Source: an uncultured Flavihumibacter sp.
GTDB lineage: Bacteria > Bacteroidota > Bacteroidia > Chitinophagales > Chitinophagaceae
DNA: 64,000 bases
Assembly: GCA_902168105.1 (NCBI GenBank)
Contig: CABHOY010000026.1
Location: 175,034 to 239,033, forward strand
Direction: 5' to 3'
Within the stretch, counting starts at the first letter, position 1; each line of letters starts with the position of its first letter. The notes beneath the pieces are model-generated. The model worked only from the letters and a program-made list of their open reading frames with translations, had not been told where the DNA came from and made no database searches. Below, piece after piece: positions 1 to 9,230 of the stretch. A program made the position numbers and the translations under genes.

Positions 1-34
1 GTTTTTGTTTTACGACTAGAACAACTTAATAACA

Positions 35-1054
35 TCAGAAATCTGCATTCAGAACAATCCGGTAATTGGCTTTCCCGGCTTCGAGATGTTCCATTGCTTC
101 ATTTACCTTGCTCATAGGAAAGTGTTCCACTTGCGGAGATATTTTATGAAGCGCAGCAAATTGAAGCATCTGGTCTATCTGCACTCTGCTGCCTGAAGGT
201 GAGCCGGAAACGGACTTTTTACCTGTGATCAGCGCCAGTGCATAGACTGGTATAGGTTCGAGTACGGCGCCAACTACATGCAATCTGCCTCCCGGTTTCA
301 ATAGGGAAATAATGCTGCCCCAATCCAGCGACACATTTGCCGTGGTTACAATAAAATCAAAAGTTCCTGCAAGCTTTTTCAATTCTGCGGAATCAATACT
401 GGAGGCTGTATGTGTAGCACCGAATGAACGGGCTTCGTCATACTTATTGCTGCTGGAGGTGAATGCAGTTGTCTCACATCCCCATGCTTTCAAGAATTTT
501 ATAGCCATGTGGCCTAATCCGCCAATACCAAACACGCCCACTTTATGAGTAGGTAGTATATCGCCGCCAAGCAATGGCGCAAATACAGTGATACCACCAC
601 AAAGTAGCGGTCCCGCAGATGGAGGATCAATACCATCCGGAATAGGTACTGCCCATACCCAATGGCTGCGCACCTGCTGTGCAAATGCACCATGATGCCC
701 TACAATGGTCGCCCCGCCATTAATACAGAGTTCATGATCTCCCCTTAAACAATAATCGCAATGCATACAACTATGGGCATTCCATCCAACACCTACCCGC
801 TGGCCTATTTTTAAGCCCTTTTCTCTGGCTATATCGCCCATTGCCACTACCTTTCCGATAGCTTCATGTCCCGGTACAAAAGGATAAGAGGATATTCCCC
901 ATTCATTCTTTAACATGGACAGGTCCGAATGACAAACACCACAATATTCAACTTCGATATCTACTTCTTCCGGCCCTAAGACGCCTGACTCATATTGGAA
1001 AGGCGCTAATTTCCCGCCAGCGGAACTTGCCGCCCATGCATTTACTACTGCCAT
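35..1054 (-). CDS. Zinc-dependent NAD(P)-linked alcohol dehydrogenase (YahK/CAD-like)
   Basis: Medium-chain dehydrogenase of 339 residues, predicted to interconvert aldehydes and primary alcohols in the cytoplasm. Catalytic-zinc ligands are seen at C38 (EYCGVCHSD) and H63-E64 (PGHE), the four structural-zinc cysteines lie at 96-110, and a glycine-rich Rossmann turn (GIGGLG) sits near residue 182. The open frame runs upstream to 1180, but that stretch overlaps a terminator-like hairpin and does not resemble the family, so ATG at 1054 (MAVVNAW) is preferred. It lies downstream of, and on the same strand as, an AraC-type regulator that may control it. The physiological substrate cannot be told from sequence. 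Confidence 0.9.
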   Translation of the reverse strand: MAVVNAWAASSAGGKLAPFQYESGVLGPEEVDIEVEYCGVCHSDLSMLKNEWGISSYPFVPGHEAIGKVVAMGDIAREKGLKIGQRVGVGWNAHSCMHCDYCLRGDHELCINGGATIVGHHGAFAQQVRSHWVWAVPIPDGIDPPSAGPLLCGGITVFAPLLGGDILPTHKVGVFGIGGLGHMAIKFLKAWGCETTAFTSSSNKYDEARSFGATHTASSIDSAELKKLAGTFDFIVTTANVSLDWGSIISLLKPGGRLHVVGAVLEPIPVYALALITGKKSVSGSPSGSRVQIDQMLQFAALHKISPQVEHFPMSKVNEAMEHLEAGKANYRIVLNADF

Positions 1055-1166
1055 TACTTTCGGTTTACGTTTTAAATAATAATGTCCTGAATCCACGATG
1101 TAACTGAGGCCGCAAGCAATAAAAGTGTTATTGCTATTCTTCTTCTCAGTGTAAGCGTCGACAAAT

Positions 1167-1201
1167 AAAAAAGACGACACGAAGTTCGCGCCGTCTTTTT
1201 T
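1167..1201 (-). terminator. Hairpin terminator after the AraC-type gene
   Basis: Inverted repeat AAAAAGACG / CGTCTTTTT with an inner CGAA/TTCG stem, giving a T-run in the minus direction. It lies between the regulator (stop at 1235) and the alcohol dehydrogenase (start 1054), so the two genes are probably separate transcripts. It also argues against a dehydrogenase start at 1180. Confidence 0.6.
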
Positions 1202-1234
1202 ATTACAGGTTACCTGTTAGCTCAACTTTTATTA

Positions 1235-2119
1235 CTATTCAGCTTTTTTGCTGACATCCGCCTGACGGACAGTACTAGGTGCATAACCAAAATATTCTTT
1301 AAAGATCCGGGAGAAATGTGAAGGGTTCTCAAACCCTACCATATAACACACATCAAGTACGGAAAGGTCTGTGTTCTCAAGCGCATCCTTTGCCTTGTTC
1401 AATCGCTTAACACGGATCCATTCAGATGGAGACATGTTGTACATGTTGTTGAAGTCACGTTTAAAGCTTGCAAGGCTGCGACCTGACAGATAAGCAAGTT
1501 GCTCGATAGTGATCGGATTAGTGAAATTCTCTTCTATGATCTCTGCAAGTTCAGATTTTACGGGCTTCTTCATCTGCAGTAACTGTTGTAAAAGATTCTT
1601 GTCTGTAGCCGCGACATCGTAAAGCAATTCCAGCATCTTTATTCTCAGTAAGCCTTCATCTACATTATCTGGTTCACCAAAATAGGGAACGACAGACTCA
1701 AAAAATCGCTTCATTCGCTCTCCAACAGGCTTAGCTGCTATTTTCGCAGGCTCATTACTGCTCACGTCTTTTATATTGGCAATGCGTATAAAATCCTGTA
1801 TGAACTCATCTTTCAGGAAAAATAGTACACTGGAATAGGTTGAGTTCTGTTCGAGATTAACTGATTTATCATATTGAAGCAAGGCATTCTTTCTCACCAG
1901 CAGCATTTCATTCTGCCTCACAGGATAGATGTCCTTCCCATGTGTAATGTTATTCTGACCCTGCGAAACATAAAGGAGCAGATGCTCTTCCAGGAACATA
2001 GAGCCTTTTGTGCCTTGTATATGCGTACATGACTCTACTACTGAAAGGCCGTTTATCGTCAATGCCCTGTTGAAATAGGGGGCGTGTATCAATTCGGTGG
2101 GGACCCTTGTATATTTCAT
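1235..2119 (-). CDS. AraC-family transcriptional regulator
   Basis: 294-residue DNA-binding regulator. The C-terminal hundred residues (about 190-290) carry the two helix-turn-helix units of the AraC family: TIEQLAYLSGRSLASFKRDF is the first and the segment around VCYMVGFENPSHFSRIFK the second, ending in the usual FGYAPSTVR. The N-terminal part is a cupin-like sensing region without recognisable ligand residues. The gene directly precedes the alcohol dehydrogenase on the same strand, so an aldehyde- or alcohol-responsive role is plausible but is inference from position only. Confidence 0.88.
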   Translation of the reverse strand: MKYTRVPTELIHAPYFNRALTINGLSVVESCTHIQGTKGSMFLEEHLLLYVSQGQNNITHGKDIYPVRQNEMLLVRKNALLQYDKSVNLEQNSTYSSVLFFLKDEFIQDFIRIANIKDVSSNEPAKIAAKPVGERMKRFFESVVPYFGEPDNVDEGLLRIKMLELLYDVAATDKNLLQQLLQMKKPVKSELAEIIEENFTNPITIEQLAYLSGRSLASFKRDFNNMYNMSPSEWIRVKRLNKAKDALENTDLSVLDVCYMVGFENPSHFSRIFKEYFGYAPSTVRQADVSKKAE

Positions 2120-2219
2120 ACTATAAAGTTATGATATTCTATGCTTTAGGGGCTGTTCTTTTTAGCTCAGATATCTTTACTTTACAGCTGCCATATTGCA
2201 ATAATCACCCTGTTTCGCA

Positions 2220-3950
2220 TCAGTTAATAATACTGGAAGACGATGCGATCTTTACATCAGCATATTGCCATGAATCGTCAAAGGCGGATTTAACCTTTTG
2301 CGCTTCATCAACTTTTTTCTGTAACGCTAACGAGTTGTATAATCCAATCAGTCCCCAGCCATTTTTTCTCCACGTTTGTAGGTCCTGACGATAGATCTTT
2401 TCTGCTTCGCTATATTTTCCTGCTTTGAGAAGAACAGCTCCCAGATAATGCCTGACAGAGAAAAACCAGTCAGGAGGTTCGTTATAGTTAAGATTATCTT
2501 CAAGGGCTACGGCTTCTTTTAGCAAAGCAATGGACGTATCCAGTTGGTTTTGCTTTGCGGCTAAATTAGCTGACGACACTTTTACTGCAATTTGTACAAG
2601 ATCTGCAGTTGTATTAATATTCCAGATGGTGAGATGCTGTAACGTCGTGTCCGAAGACAGCTTTCTCAGGTTTGCCAACTCTTTTTGAGCCTGAGGTGTA
2701 TCGTTCTTTCCTAAGAAAGCCATGCTTCTTGCATAGTGCCAGATGGTCTGCGGATACACAAGGTCTTTGGGGGGCGCAGGAAGTGACAGAATAGTATCCC
2801 ACATGGCAAATTTTACAGCAATGTAATACGGGATCGTATAGTAATGTTGTAAGGTACCCCATCCCGGCATCGGCATGATATCTTTTGCAGTATGCAGTTG
2901 CAGTTGCTTTGCTGCATCCCATGCCAGATTTGAATTGCCTTCAAGTGTGGCGGTAGCGGCCAGGAAATGGTAATTGTGTGGGTAATAGGCGAGGGGATAG
3001 GCTCCTTGTGCGTGGCATGCTGTAGTGTAACTGCTGTCAGCGTTTACTGCCAGAATGTTAGAGAGCGAACCCAGATGATAGTCGCCCGTATTAATGTAAA
3101 TATGCGAAGGCATGTGTAGCAGATGCCCTGCTCCGGGTACCAGGGTCTCCAGCAATTTTGCACTTGCCAATGCTTTTTCAGGAGTGCCGGAAGCTTCTAA
3201 AGCATGTATATAAAAATGATGTGCCCCCGGATGGTTAGGATTAACTTTCATCAGGTGATCTAATACAACAAGCAATTCCTCTGTCCATGCATAAGGCTTT
3301 TTTGTTTTCTTGTCATACAGGTCCCATGGATGAACGTCCATCTGCGATTCTGCATAAAGTGCTCCAATGTCAGGGTCAGTGGAATATTGATCATATACCT
3401 TTTTCATGGCTGCAGCATAGGCAATATCCAGCGGTTTCCGGTCAGCCGGAGGCTCGGGTGCGTACCTTGTGGCCAGGGCTTTAATAAGTGCGATTTCCTT
3501 TTGTGTTGAGTTTTTAGAAAGTGATTCCGCTTTAACGGCAGCTTTATAGGCAAGTTGATAATTATCGTCTTCCATTCCTGCATTATAGTTAGGTCCCAGC
3601 ACATAAGCATATCCCCAGTAAGCCATGGCACAGGTAGAATCCAGCCGGGTGGCTTCATAAAATGATCTGGCAGCTTCGGCATGATTAAAGCCGTAAGCAA
3701 GCATCATTCCCTGATTAAAATATTCCTGGGCTTCTTTACTGGTTGTTGAAATGCTGAAATCTATACCTTTTAATCCATCGAACTTTGGGGCTTTCTTACC
3801 TGAAGTATACCAGTCTTTGTCGGTTACTTTTGAGGTATAACAACGGATAGCGTCTGTTTTTTTATCTGATGATTCTTTCTCTTTTGTCTTGCTGCTGTTT
3901 TTGCATGCGAAGAGAGAAATAGTAATGAGTATTAGATAGTGTGGTTTCAT
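2220..3950 (-). CDS. TPR-repeat lipoprotein
   Basis: 576-residue predicted lipoprotein. A short signal peptide ends in the lipobox LFAC, so the start is taken at ATG 3950 and not the in-frame upstream codon at 3989. The body is helical with tetratricopeptide-like units, for example near residues 70-120 (AQEYFNQGMMLAYGFNHAEA, then AMAYWGYAYVLG) and again at the C-terminus (AGKYSEAEKIYRQDLQTW). Such proteins act as scaffolds or binding partners in the periplasm; no catalytic motif was seen. The partner is unknown. Frequent His and Trp in the middle, including HPGAHHFYIHALE, resemble a conserved TPR family whose function I cannot name. Confidence 0.8.
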   Translation of the reverse strand: MKPHYLILITISLFACKNSSKTKEKESSDKKTDAIRCYTSKVTDKDWYTSGKKAPKFDGLKGIDFSISTTSKEAQEYFNQGMMLAYGFNHAEAARSFYEATRLDSTCAMAYWGYAYVLGPNYNAGMEDDNYQLAYKAAVKAESLSKNSTQKEIALIKALATRYAPEPPADRKPLDIAYAAAMKKVYDQYSTDPDIGALYAESQMDVHPWDLYDKKTKKPYAWTEELLVVLDHLMKVNPNHPGAHHFYIHALEASGTPEKALASAKLLETLVPGAGHLLHMPSHIYINTGDYHLGSLSNILAVNADSSYTTACHAQGAYPLAYYPHNYHFLAATATLEGNSNLAWDAAKQLQLHTAKDIMPMPGWGTLQHYYTIPYYIAVKFAMWDTILSLPAPPKDLVYPQTIWHYARSMAFLGKNDTPQAQKELANLRKLSSDTTLQHLTIWNINTTADLVQIAVKVSSANLAAKQNQLDTSIALLKEAVALEDNLNYNEPPDWFFSVRHYLGAVLLKAGKYSEAEKIYRQDLQTWRKNGWGLIGLYNSLALQKKVDEAQKVKSAFDDSWQYADVKIASSSSIIN

Positions 3951-3970
3951 TGGGGTGTATATTTGATTTA

Positions 3971-4301
3971 TTAATTTCTTTGATAGCACTCTGTCTGCTG
4001 CTTAGGTTCAGTACTGACAGATTGTAATGGTGGTGGAAGTTCGGCAAGATAACGGTCCAGGTTAAGCCCGAAATCACCCACTTTCTGGAAGCTCCATTCA
4101 ATTACCTGTTTGGTAATAGGACTACGCTCTGGACGAACCTCCCGATTCATCTGAATGCTCAATCCTAGTCCGGCCTCCCAGTCTTTCGTTGATCATTGCT
4201 TTTGCCTTACCGGTCACTTCCCAGAATCCGCCGGTATGCCTTTTAAGTTGTAAGGGGCCTCCTCCAGGTAGTCCGGATGGGATATTATTATCGTTTTTCA
4301 T
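3971..4301 (-). pseudogene. Small conserved-looking protein gene broken by a +1 frameshift
   Basis: Two reading frames on the minus strand join into one sensible protein of about 110 residues. From ATG 4301 the frame reads MKNDNNIPSGLPGGGPLQLK and on to KAMINERL, then runs off into a short out-of-frame tail. The neighbouring frame carries EAGLGLSIQMNREVRPERS and on to a stop at 3971. Removing one G from the GGG run at 4177-4179 fuses them as INERLEAGLG. This may be an inactivating insertion, a sequencing error or, less likely, programmed slippage. I do not recognise the family. The gene lies just upstream of the TPR lipoprotein on the same strand and could have been co-transcribed with it. 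Confidence 0.5.
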
Positions 4302-4445
4302 GTGTATCGTTTTTAATGGGGTAAGTCTCGTTTCGGGGCGTAGGTCTGTATCTTTAAAGTTAATGGATTTCTGGTTAACTATTCTAATGTCAAATACAGC
4401 CGGTAGGGGGATGATACACCGGCTCCCGCAGCATGAGCGTATAAC

Positions 4446-5324
4446 TTATGATGATGGCTTGCTCCAGGGCACCCAGAATCCCTGCCAGCATTTCTGGTCC
4501 GGATGATAATAGTAGGTAATTACCTCTTTCCAGTAGGGAATATCAACATCATCCAGTTTAATTGCTTGCAGGGCATCCAGTTCAGGAATACCTTTTACCA
4601 TATCTATATACCCCTCCGGATAATCTTCATCATAGTAGGTGGCTGTGAGCCCAAGCTCTTCGTCAAATTCCCTCATCAAAAAATGACGTAGGCTCCATGC
4701 CGATATAATTGTATCAAAACCGTAGACAGACATTACTGGCCGCAAACCATCTCCGACATCATCCATCAGGTATGTATGGTCAGTAATGGGTAGTAAACGT
4801 GGTGCTTTATGATACCACTCTTTGAATATCCGGACTTTCTCTTCATCAGAATCCGGACGAGGCCCCCATGATTTAAGCCATGACCTGTTGACTCCTAAAA
4901 TGCTACTGGTATAGAAATCATCGATCCACGCAAGCCTGCTTTCAATCCATTCCGTTTCAGTTATCCAGTTATAAAAAAATGAAGGGCGATACGGTGGAAA
5001 GAAAAACGCTCTTTTCATCTTCTCTTCTTCAGATTCCTCACGCGACCATTCTTGTTCATCGGAGGATTGATCTTCCTCGTTCATTTCATCATAGTAATTC
5101 TTATCTATTGTATGCAATATTTTTAAAAAAGCCCTATGTTCAACCCCAAATTTTATAGCGTATTTTAACTCTAATTCATCGATCTGTTGGTCCGTAAGTG
5201 GCATCCATTTTGCGCCATGAATAGACTCATTGTCAGGTACTTCTCTCCAATACGCTTCTGTCGTTTCTTTTATCCAATAAAGAAATGCTGGTAGGCTTTC
5301 AGGAAAGGTGATCTGAGTATTCAT
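4446..5324 (-). CDS. SMI1/KNR4 (SUKH-1)-like protein
   Basis: 292-residue acidic cytoplasmic protein. Residues about 38-70 (LTDQQIDELELKYAIKFGVE followed by HRAFLKILHT) match the start of the SUKH/SMI1-KNR4 fold, whose bacterial members are mostly immunity proteins against polymorphic toxins or contact-dependent nucleases. The rest is rich in Trp and Tyr and ends in HPDQKCWQGFW. ATG 5324 begins a typical N-terminus. A GTG at 5384, preceded by AGGAAG and overlapping the upstream gene by 14 bases, is an alternative start and suggests translational coupling. No cognate toxin gene is visible nearby, so an immunity role is inference. Confidence 0.65.
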   Translation of the reverse strand: MNTQITFPESLPAFLYWIKETTEAYWREVPDNESIHGAKWMPLTDQQIDELELKYAIKFGVEHRAFLKILHTIDKNYYDEMNEEDQSSDEQEWSREESEEEKMKRAFFFPPYRPSFFYNWITETEWIESRLAWIDDFYTSSILGVNRSWLKSWGPRPDSDEEKVRIFKEWYHKAPRLLPITDHTYLMDDVGDGLRPVMSVYGFDTIISAWSLRHFLMREFDEELGLTATYYDEDYPEGYIDMVKGIPELDALQAIKLDDVDIPYWKEVITYYYHPDQKCWQGFWVPWSKPSS

Positions 5325-5370
5325 AGGTGTTTCGGTAGTATAATAGATAGTTGAAGTATAGGTAATATAT

Positions 5371-6012
5371 TTATCGGTATTCACTTTCTTCCTGTTTTAC
5401 AAAAGAAAAATCTTCTGCAATAACATAGGAGTTCCCGAAGAATAATATTTTCATATCAGTGTTCGCTTCAACATACCGCTGTCCGTTCCAATACCTTGCA
5501 GGCCGTTCTCCAATAATGGTGAAGTCAAGGCCGTTTTGAGTTAAACATTTTGAATATATTTCCATAAGCTTTTTGGACCCTTGAGCTAGCAAACCGTTGC
5601 TGTATTGAAACGGCTTGAAATGATTTGTTTTAAACGGATAAATGCTGAGATGATCGTATTGCTTAAACAATCGTTCCTGTACTAAGTACAGATCGTAGAA
5701 CAGTTTAGCGTGATCATTGCATTGTCCTGTAAAATATAGCTGGCACTGTGTGTCGTTAAATTCCCAAAGCAATGGATGGTCGATAGTGACTTTAAGGTAT
5801 GAAGCATAACCCAACGAAACAACATGCTTACTTTGTCCAATCGCTTCAATAGTCCATTTCTGAGAAATGCCGCCTCTTTCATTTATGTCTTTAACATCTA
5901 AGGAAAAATCAACCGAGAAAATGTCTCCGGAATAATTCAGGCTGGATATATTTAGATTGAAATCATCTTCATCAAACTCGCTGAATATATTTTCTAACTC
6001 TATTGGAAGCAC
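5371..6012 (-). CDS. Hypothetical protein, partner of the SUKH-like gene
   Basis: 213-residue soluble protein, acidic at the N-terminus (EFDEDDFNLN), with no signal peptide or membrane segment. I do not recognise a family. Its stop codon lies next to or overlaps the start of the SUKH-like gene, so the two are almost certainly co-transcribed. The gene pair is typical of immunity or accessory cassettes in Bacteroidota, but there is no toxin in the window to confirm this. Confidence 0.6.
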   Translation of the reverse strand: MLPIELENIFSEFDEDDFNLNISSLNYSGDIFSVDFSLDVKDINERGGISQKWTIEAIGQSKHVVSLGYASYLKVTIDHPLLWEFNDTQCQLYFTGQCNDHAKLFYDLYLVQERLFKQYDHLSIYPFKTNHFKPFQYSNGLLAQGSKKLMEIYSKCLTQNGLDFTIIGERPARYWNGQRYVEANTDMKILFFGNSYVIAEDFSFVKQEESEYR

Positions 6013-6150
6013 TGCCGTTATGTTTATATAAGTTGATAACTGCCTAAATTACGTAATAATTTCCTGGCTTGGAAATACGAAGAATTGAAATAGTCGCAAA
6101 ATACCTCCACAATGGCTCAAATGCACCCGATGTAAGAAGGCCGGCCGGTT

Positions 6151-6158
6151 TAACTTTG
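6151..6158 (+). promoter_or_regulatory. Bacteroidota -7 box (TAACTTTG)
   Basis: TAACTTTG matches TAnnTTTG, 23 bases before the ATG of the VOC-family gene. No convincing -33 TTG is seen at the usual distance. Confidence 0.4.
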
Positions 6159-6181
6159 CTCATCACAAACTAACAGCAAAC

Positions 6182-6691
6182 ATGAGCAGTATCAACAACA
6201 CCATCGCCGGTCTCGAACTCGCACAGATCGGTTGGGTAGTACCGGACATTCACGCCAGCGTAAAGTTCCTTACGAACGCCCTGGGCATCGCTGGCTTTCC
6301 GGAACCGGAACATGTCCGTGCACAGGATCTGGATATGACCTACTATGGAAAGGTCGCAGCTGCCGAATGGCTGACCACTCAAACTTATAACGGAGGCACT
6401 TTCATCGAACTTATTCAGCCGCTTTCAGGCCAAAGCATGTTTCATGACTACCTCGAAAAATATCCTGCGGGCGGTACACAGCACATGGCTTTTCGTATGC
6501 CCGTTAGTGATTTTGAACGGGTCACTAATGAGCTGCGCGAGCAAGGTTATGAAGTCATGAGTGAAGTAGATCATCCAATTGCCCGGATGGCTTTCTTTGA
6601 TACCTACCAGACACTAGGCGTTGCTACAGAGATCATGGGCATTACACCGGAAGGATGGACCGCTATCAGACAGATGGAAAAGGCCAGGTAA
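6182..6691 (+). CDS. VOC-family (glyoxalase/bleomycin-resistance fold) protein
   Basis: 169-residue protein with the paired beta-alpha-beta-beta-beta modules of the vicinal oxygen chelate fold. The N-terminal module begins IGWVVPDIHASVKFLTNALG and the second ends ARMAFFDTYQTLGVATEIMG, with the late Glu typical of a metal ligand. Potential ligands include H in GGTQHMAFRM and E in GVATEIMG. Family members are glyoxalases, dioxygenases, epimerases or resistance proteins; the exact reaction is not evident. It is a single gene facing away from the SUKH pair. Confidence 0.85.
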   Translation: MSSINNTIAGLELAQIGWVVPDIHASVKFLTNALGIAGFPEPEHVRAQDLDMTYYGKVAAAEWLTTQTYNGGTFIELIQPLSGQSMFHDYLEKYPAGGTQHMAFRMPVSDFERVTNELREQGYEVMSEVDHPIARMAFFDTYQTLGVATEIMGITPEGWTAIRQMEKAR

Positions 6692-6824
6692 ATCTATACC
6701 ACAGAAAGATATATGTCAGCACCTTGCTGTTAATCCATCAATTACCATCAACCCCTCTGTCTGATAGTTGCTGAACATCTCGGGCATTATCTGCATAAAT
6801 TTATCAGGCAAAAATTATTTGACC

Positions 6825-6855
6825 TTGACATTCAAGAACGAATACCCTATGTTTG
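6825..6855 (+). promoter_or_regulatory. Bacteroidota-type promoter of the GH92 gene
   Basis: TTG at 6825-6827 and TATGTTTG at 6848-6855 are separated by 20 bases, matching the -33/-7 arrangement known from Bacteroides. The -7 box ends 18 bases before the ATG at 6874, implying a short leader. Confidence 0.6.
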
Positions 6856-6873
6856 TACATACAATTACTACAA

Positions 6874-9171
6874 ATGTACAGACATAGATATATTATACTA
6901 GCCCTGGCCTTCCTGTATGCTTGTGCAAGCCCGAGGAAAAGCCTTTTGCAATATGCAGATCCCGGCATAGGGACAGCCCATAGCAGGTGGTTCTTCTACA
7001 CGCCGGCCGCAGTACCACACGGAATGGCGAAACTGGCCCCGTCTACAAACGGGCATTATGGTAATCCCAGTGGCTGGGAAGCTGTTGGGTACGATACAAG
7101 GCACAGGTCCATCGAAGGATTTGCCCATTTTCATGAATGGCAGGTAGGGGGCGTCGTTGTTATGCCCGCAACAGGTCCGAGAATAGTAACACCTGGTACC
7201 CTGGAAGACGCTGAAAAAGGGCTTAAAAACGGCTACCGTTCGCTGTTCGACCATAAGAATGAAGTAGCCCGACCAGGGTATTACAAAGTAAAATTGGACG
7301 ATTATAACATCATTGCCGAGCTTACAGCAACGGAGAGGGTCGGCTTTCACAGATATACCTTTCCCGCCGCCCCGGATTCCCGGATCATACTTGATATGGG
7401 TAATAAACAAGGCGAGAGTGGGGAAGTGCTGGACGCTGGCGTAAGCATGACGGACGAGACGCATTTTGAAGGGTTTGTGATCACTTACCCTGCGTATATC
7501 AAAAAGTACGATCCGCAAGGAAAAATAGCCATGTACTTTTATGGAGAGATCAGCAAAAAGCCCACATCCGTAGGGGCGTTCAACGCCAGCGGTCAGAAAG
7601 AAAACACAAAGCAGAGTAAAGGTAAGGGCGCTGGTCTGTTCCTCGAATTCGCCACCGCAGAACAGGAGGCCGTTGAACTAAAAATCGGGCTCTCATACAC
7701 ATCTACGCTGAACGCAAAGAAAAACTTCGAAGCCGAAGCTGCAGGACTTGACTTCGCAAAAGCAAAGAAACGTGCACAACAAATTTGGGAGCACGAACTG
7801 GGCAAACTCACAGTAAGTAGTTCAAACGAAAAGGATAAAACCAAATTCTACACGGGCTTATATCATGCGCTTTTAGGCCGTGGCATTATTAACGACGCCG
7901 GACAACCCGATCTTTACAATACCGATGCCATCTGGGGTGCATTCTGGAATCTCACCCAGCTCTGGGCGCTCGCATACCCGGAACATTACAACGATTATGT
8001 CCGTTCACAGCTTGACATATATCAGAAACGGGGCTGGTTCGCCGACGGTGTATCCAACGGCCATTTCACCTCCGGCGTCGGTACCAATTTCGTCGGATTG
8101 GCAATAGCAGCCGCCTACCAATGCGGCATCCGTGACTACGACACCGCATTAGCGTATAAGGCTATCAGAGCGAATGAAATTGACGGTACAAACAGACCGG
8201 TTGGTTCCGGGAAACTGGATGTGGAAGCCTTTAACAAATATGGTTATTCGCCTTTCGTGGAGGAAGATAAAACTGATTCCACCGGTTCACAGTTTTCGGC
8301 GTCGCATACCCTGGAATACAGTTACAGCGCATTCGCGGCCGCGCAAATGGCAAAGGCCATGGGAAAGACGGCTGACTACAATTACTTCATAGAGAAATCT
8401 AACGGCTGGAAAATGCTGTTCAATACGGATTCAAAGTTGATACAACCGAAAACTGTTGATGGTAAGTTCATTGGTAAATTTGATCCGCTGCAACCCTGGC
8501 GTGGTTTCCAGGAAGGGAATGCTGTCCAGTATACTTTTTACGTACCGCAAAACCCTGCAAGCCTTATCACCGCAATAGGTAAGGATGAATTCAACTCCAG
8601 GCTTGACGGCATCTTTAATACCGCCCGGCAAAACAGCTTCGGAGGAGGAAAAACAATTGATGCTTTTGCTGGTATACATGCAAGTTATAATCATGGCAAC
8701 CAGCCCAACCTGCACGTCAGCTGGTTGTTTAACTATTCCGGCAAACCCTGGCTCACACAGAAATGGACACGTGCGATCTGTGATGAGTTTTATGGAACTG
8801 AAAGTATCCACGGTTATGGTTACGGACAGGACGAAGACCAGGGCCAGCTTGGCTCCTGGTATGTAATGGCTTCATTGGGCCTGTTTGACGTGAAAGGCCT
8901 TACCGATCTGCGCCCGGTTATCCAGCTGGGCAGTCCCCTGTTTGACAGGGCAGATATTAAACTGGGTAACGGCAGAACGCTGAGCATCGTTACAGAAAAT
9001 AACAGTAAGGAAAACATTTATGTACAGGAAGCTACCTTTAATGGTAAGCCACTTAATAATGCCTGGCTATATCGCGATGAATTAATGAAAGGCGGTAAGC
9101 TGTTTATGAAAATGGGAAGTGCACCGAATGAAAAATGGGGAAGCCTGGTACCGCCACCTTCGGTACAATAA
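6874..9171 (+). CDS. GH92 family alpha-mannosidase lipoprotein, Gln at the acid position
   Basis: 765-residue exo-acting, calcium-dependent inverting glycosidase that trims alpha-mannosides, secreted as a lipoprotein (lipobox LYAC). Start at ATG 6874 gives the signal peptide; a TTG at 6853 lies inside the promoter. GH92 signatures are clear: YADPGIGTAHSRWFFYTPAA and PHGMAKLAPS near the N-terminus, HGNQPNLHVSW around 608, and GQDEDQGQLGSWY around 651. The last holds D653 and D655, the expected base residues. The usual GNEP motif reads GNQP here: Q610 replaces the general acid Glu. In characterised GH92 enzymes this change goes with cleavage of mannose-phosphate linkages (from memory). It fits with the GH76/SusCD locus downstream in attack on yeast-type mannan or phosphomannan. 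Confidence 0.9.
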   Translation: MYRHRYIILALAFLYACASPRKSLLQYADPGIGTAHSRWFFYTPAAVPHGMAKLAPSTNGHYGNPSGWEAVGYDTRHRSIEGFAHFHEWQVGGVVVMPATGPRIVTPGTLEDAEKGLKNGYRSLFDHKNEVARPGYYKVKLDDYNIIAELTATERVGFHRYTFPAAPDSRIILDMGNKQGESGEVLDAGVSMTDETHFEGFVITYPAYIKKYDPQGKIAMYFYGEISKKPTSVGAFNASGQKENTKQSKGKGAGLFLEFATAEQEAVELKIGLSYTSTLNAKKNFEAEAAGLDFAKAKKRAQQIWEHELGKLTVSSSNEKDKTKFYTGLYHALLGRGIINDAGQPDLYNTDAIWGAFWNLTQLWALAYPEHYNDYVRSQLDIYQKRGWFADGVSNGHFTSGVGTNFVGLAIAAAYQCGIRDYDTALAYKAIRANEIDGTNRPVGSGKLDVEAFNKYGYSPFVEEDKTDSTGSQFSASHTLEYSYSAFAAAQMAKAMGKTADYNYFIEKSNGWKMLFNTDSKLIQPKTVDGKFIGKFDPLQPWRGFQEGNAVQYTFYVPQNPASLITAIGKDEFNSRLDGIFNTARQNSFGGGKTIDAFAGIHASYNHGNQPNLHVSWLFNYSGKPWLTQKWTRAICDEFYGTESIHGYGYGQDEDQGQLGSWYVMASLGLFDVKGLTDLRPVIQLGSPLFDRADIKLGNGRTLSIVTENNSKENIYVQEATFNGKPLNNAWLYRDELMKGGKLFMKMGSAPNEKWGSLVPPPSVQ

Positions 9172-9230
9172 TAGCATATAACATGGCGTTTACCCGGACG
9201 AATAAATGAAAACAATATCCGATTGAGCGT

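Noticed and set aside
1055..1180. N-terminal extension of the alcohol dehydrogenase frame
   Set aside because: It overlaps a hairpin terminator and does not resemble the family; ATG 1054 gives the expected N-terminus.
6898..7518. 206-codon minus-strand frame inside GH92
   Set aside because: Antisense to well-conserved GH92 sequence; no domain, no start signal.
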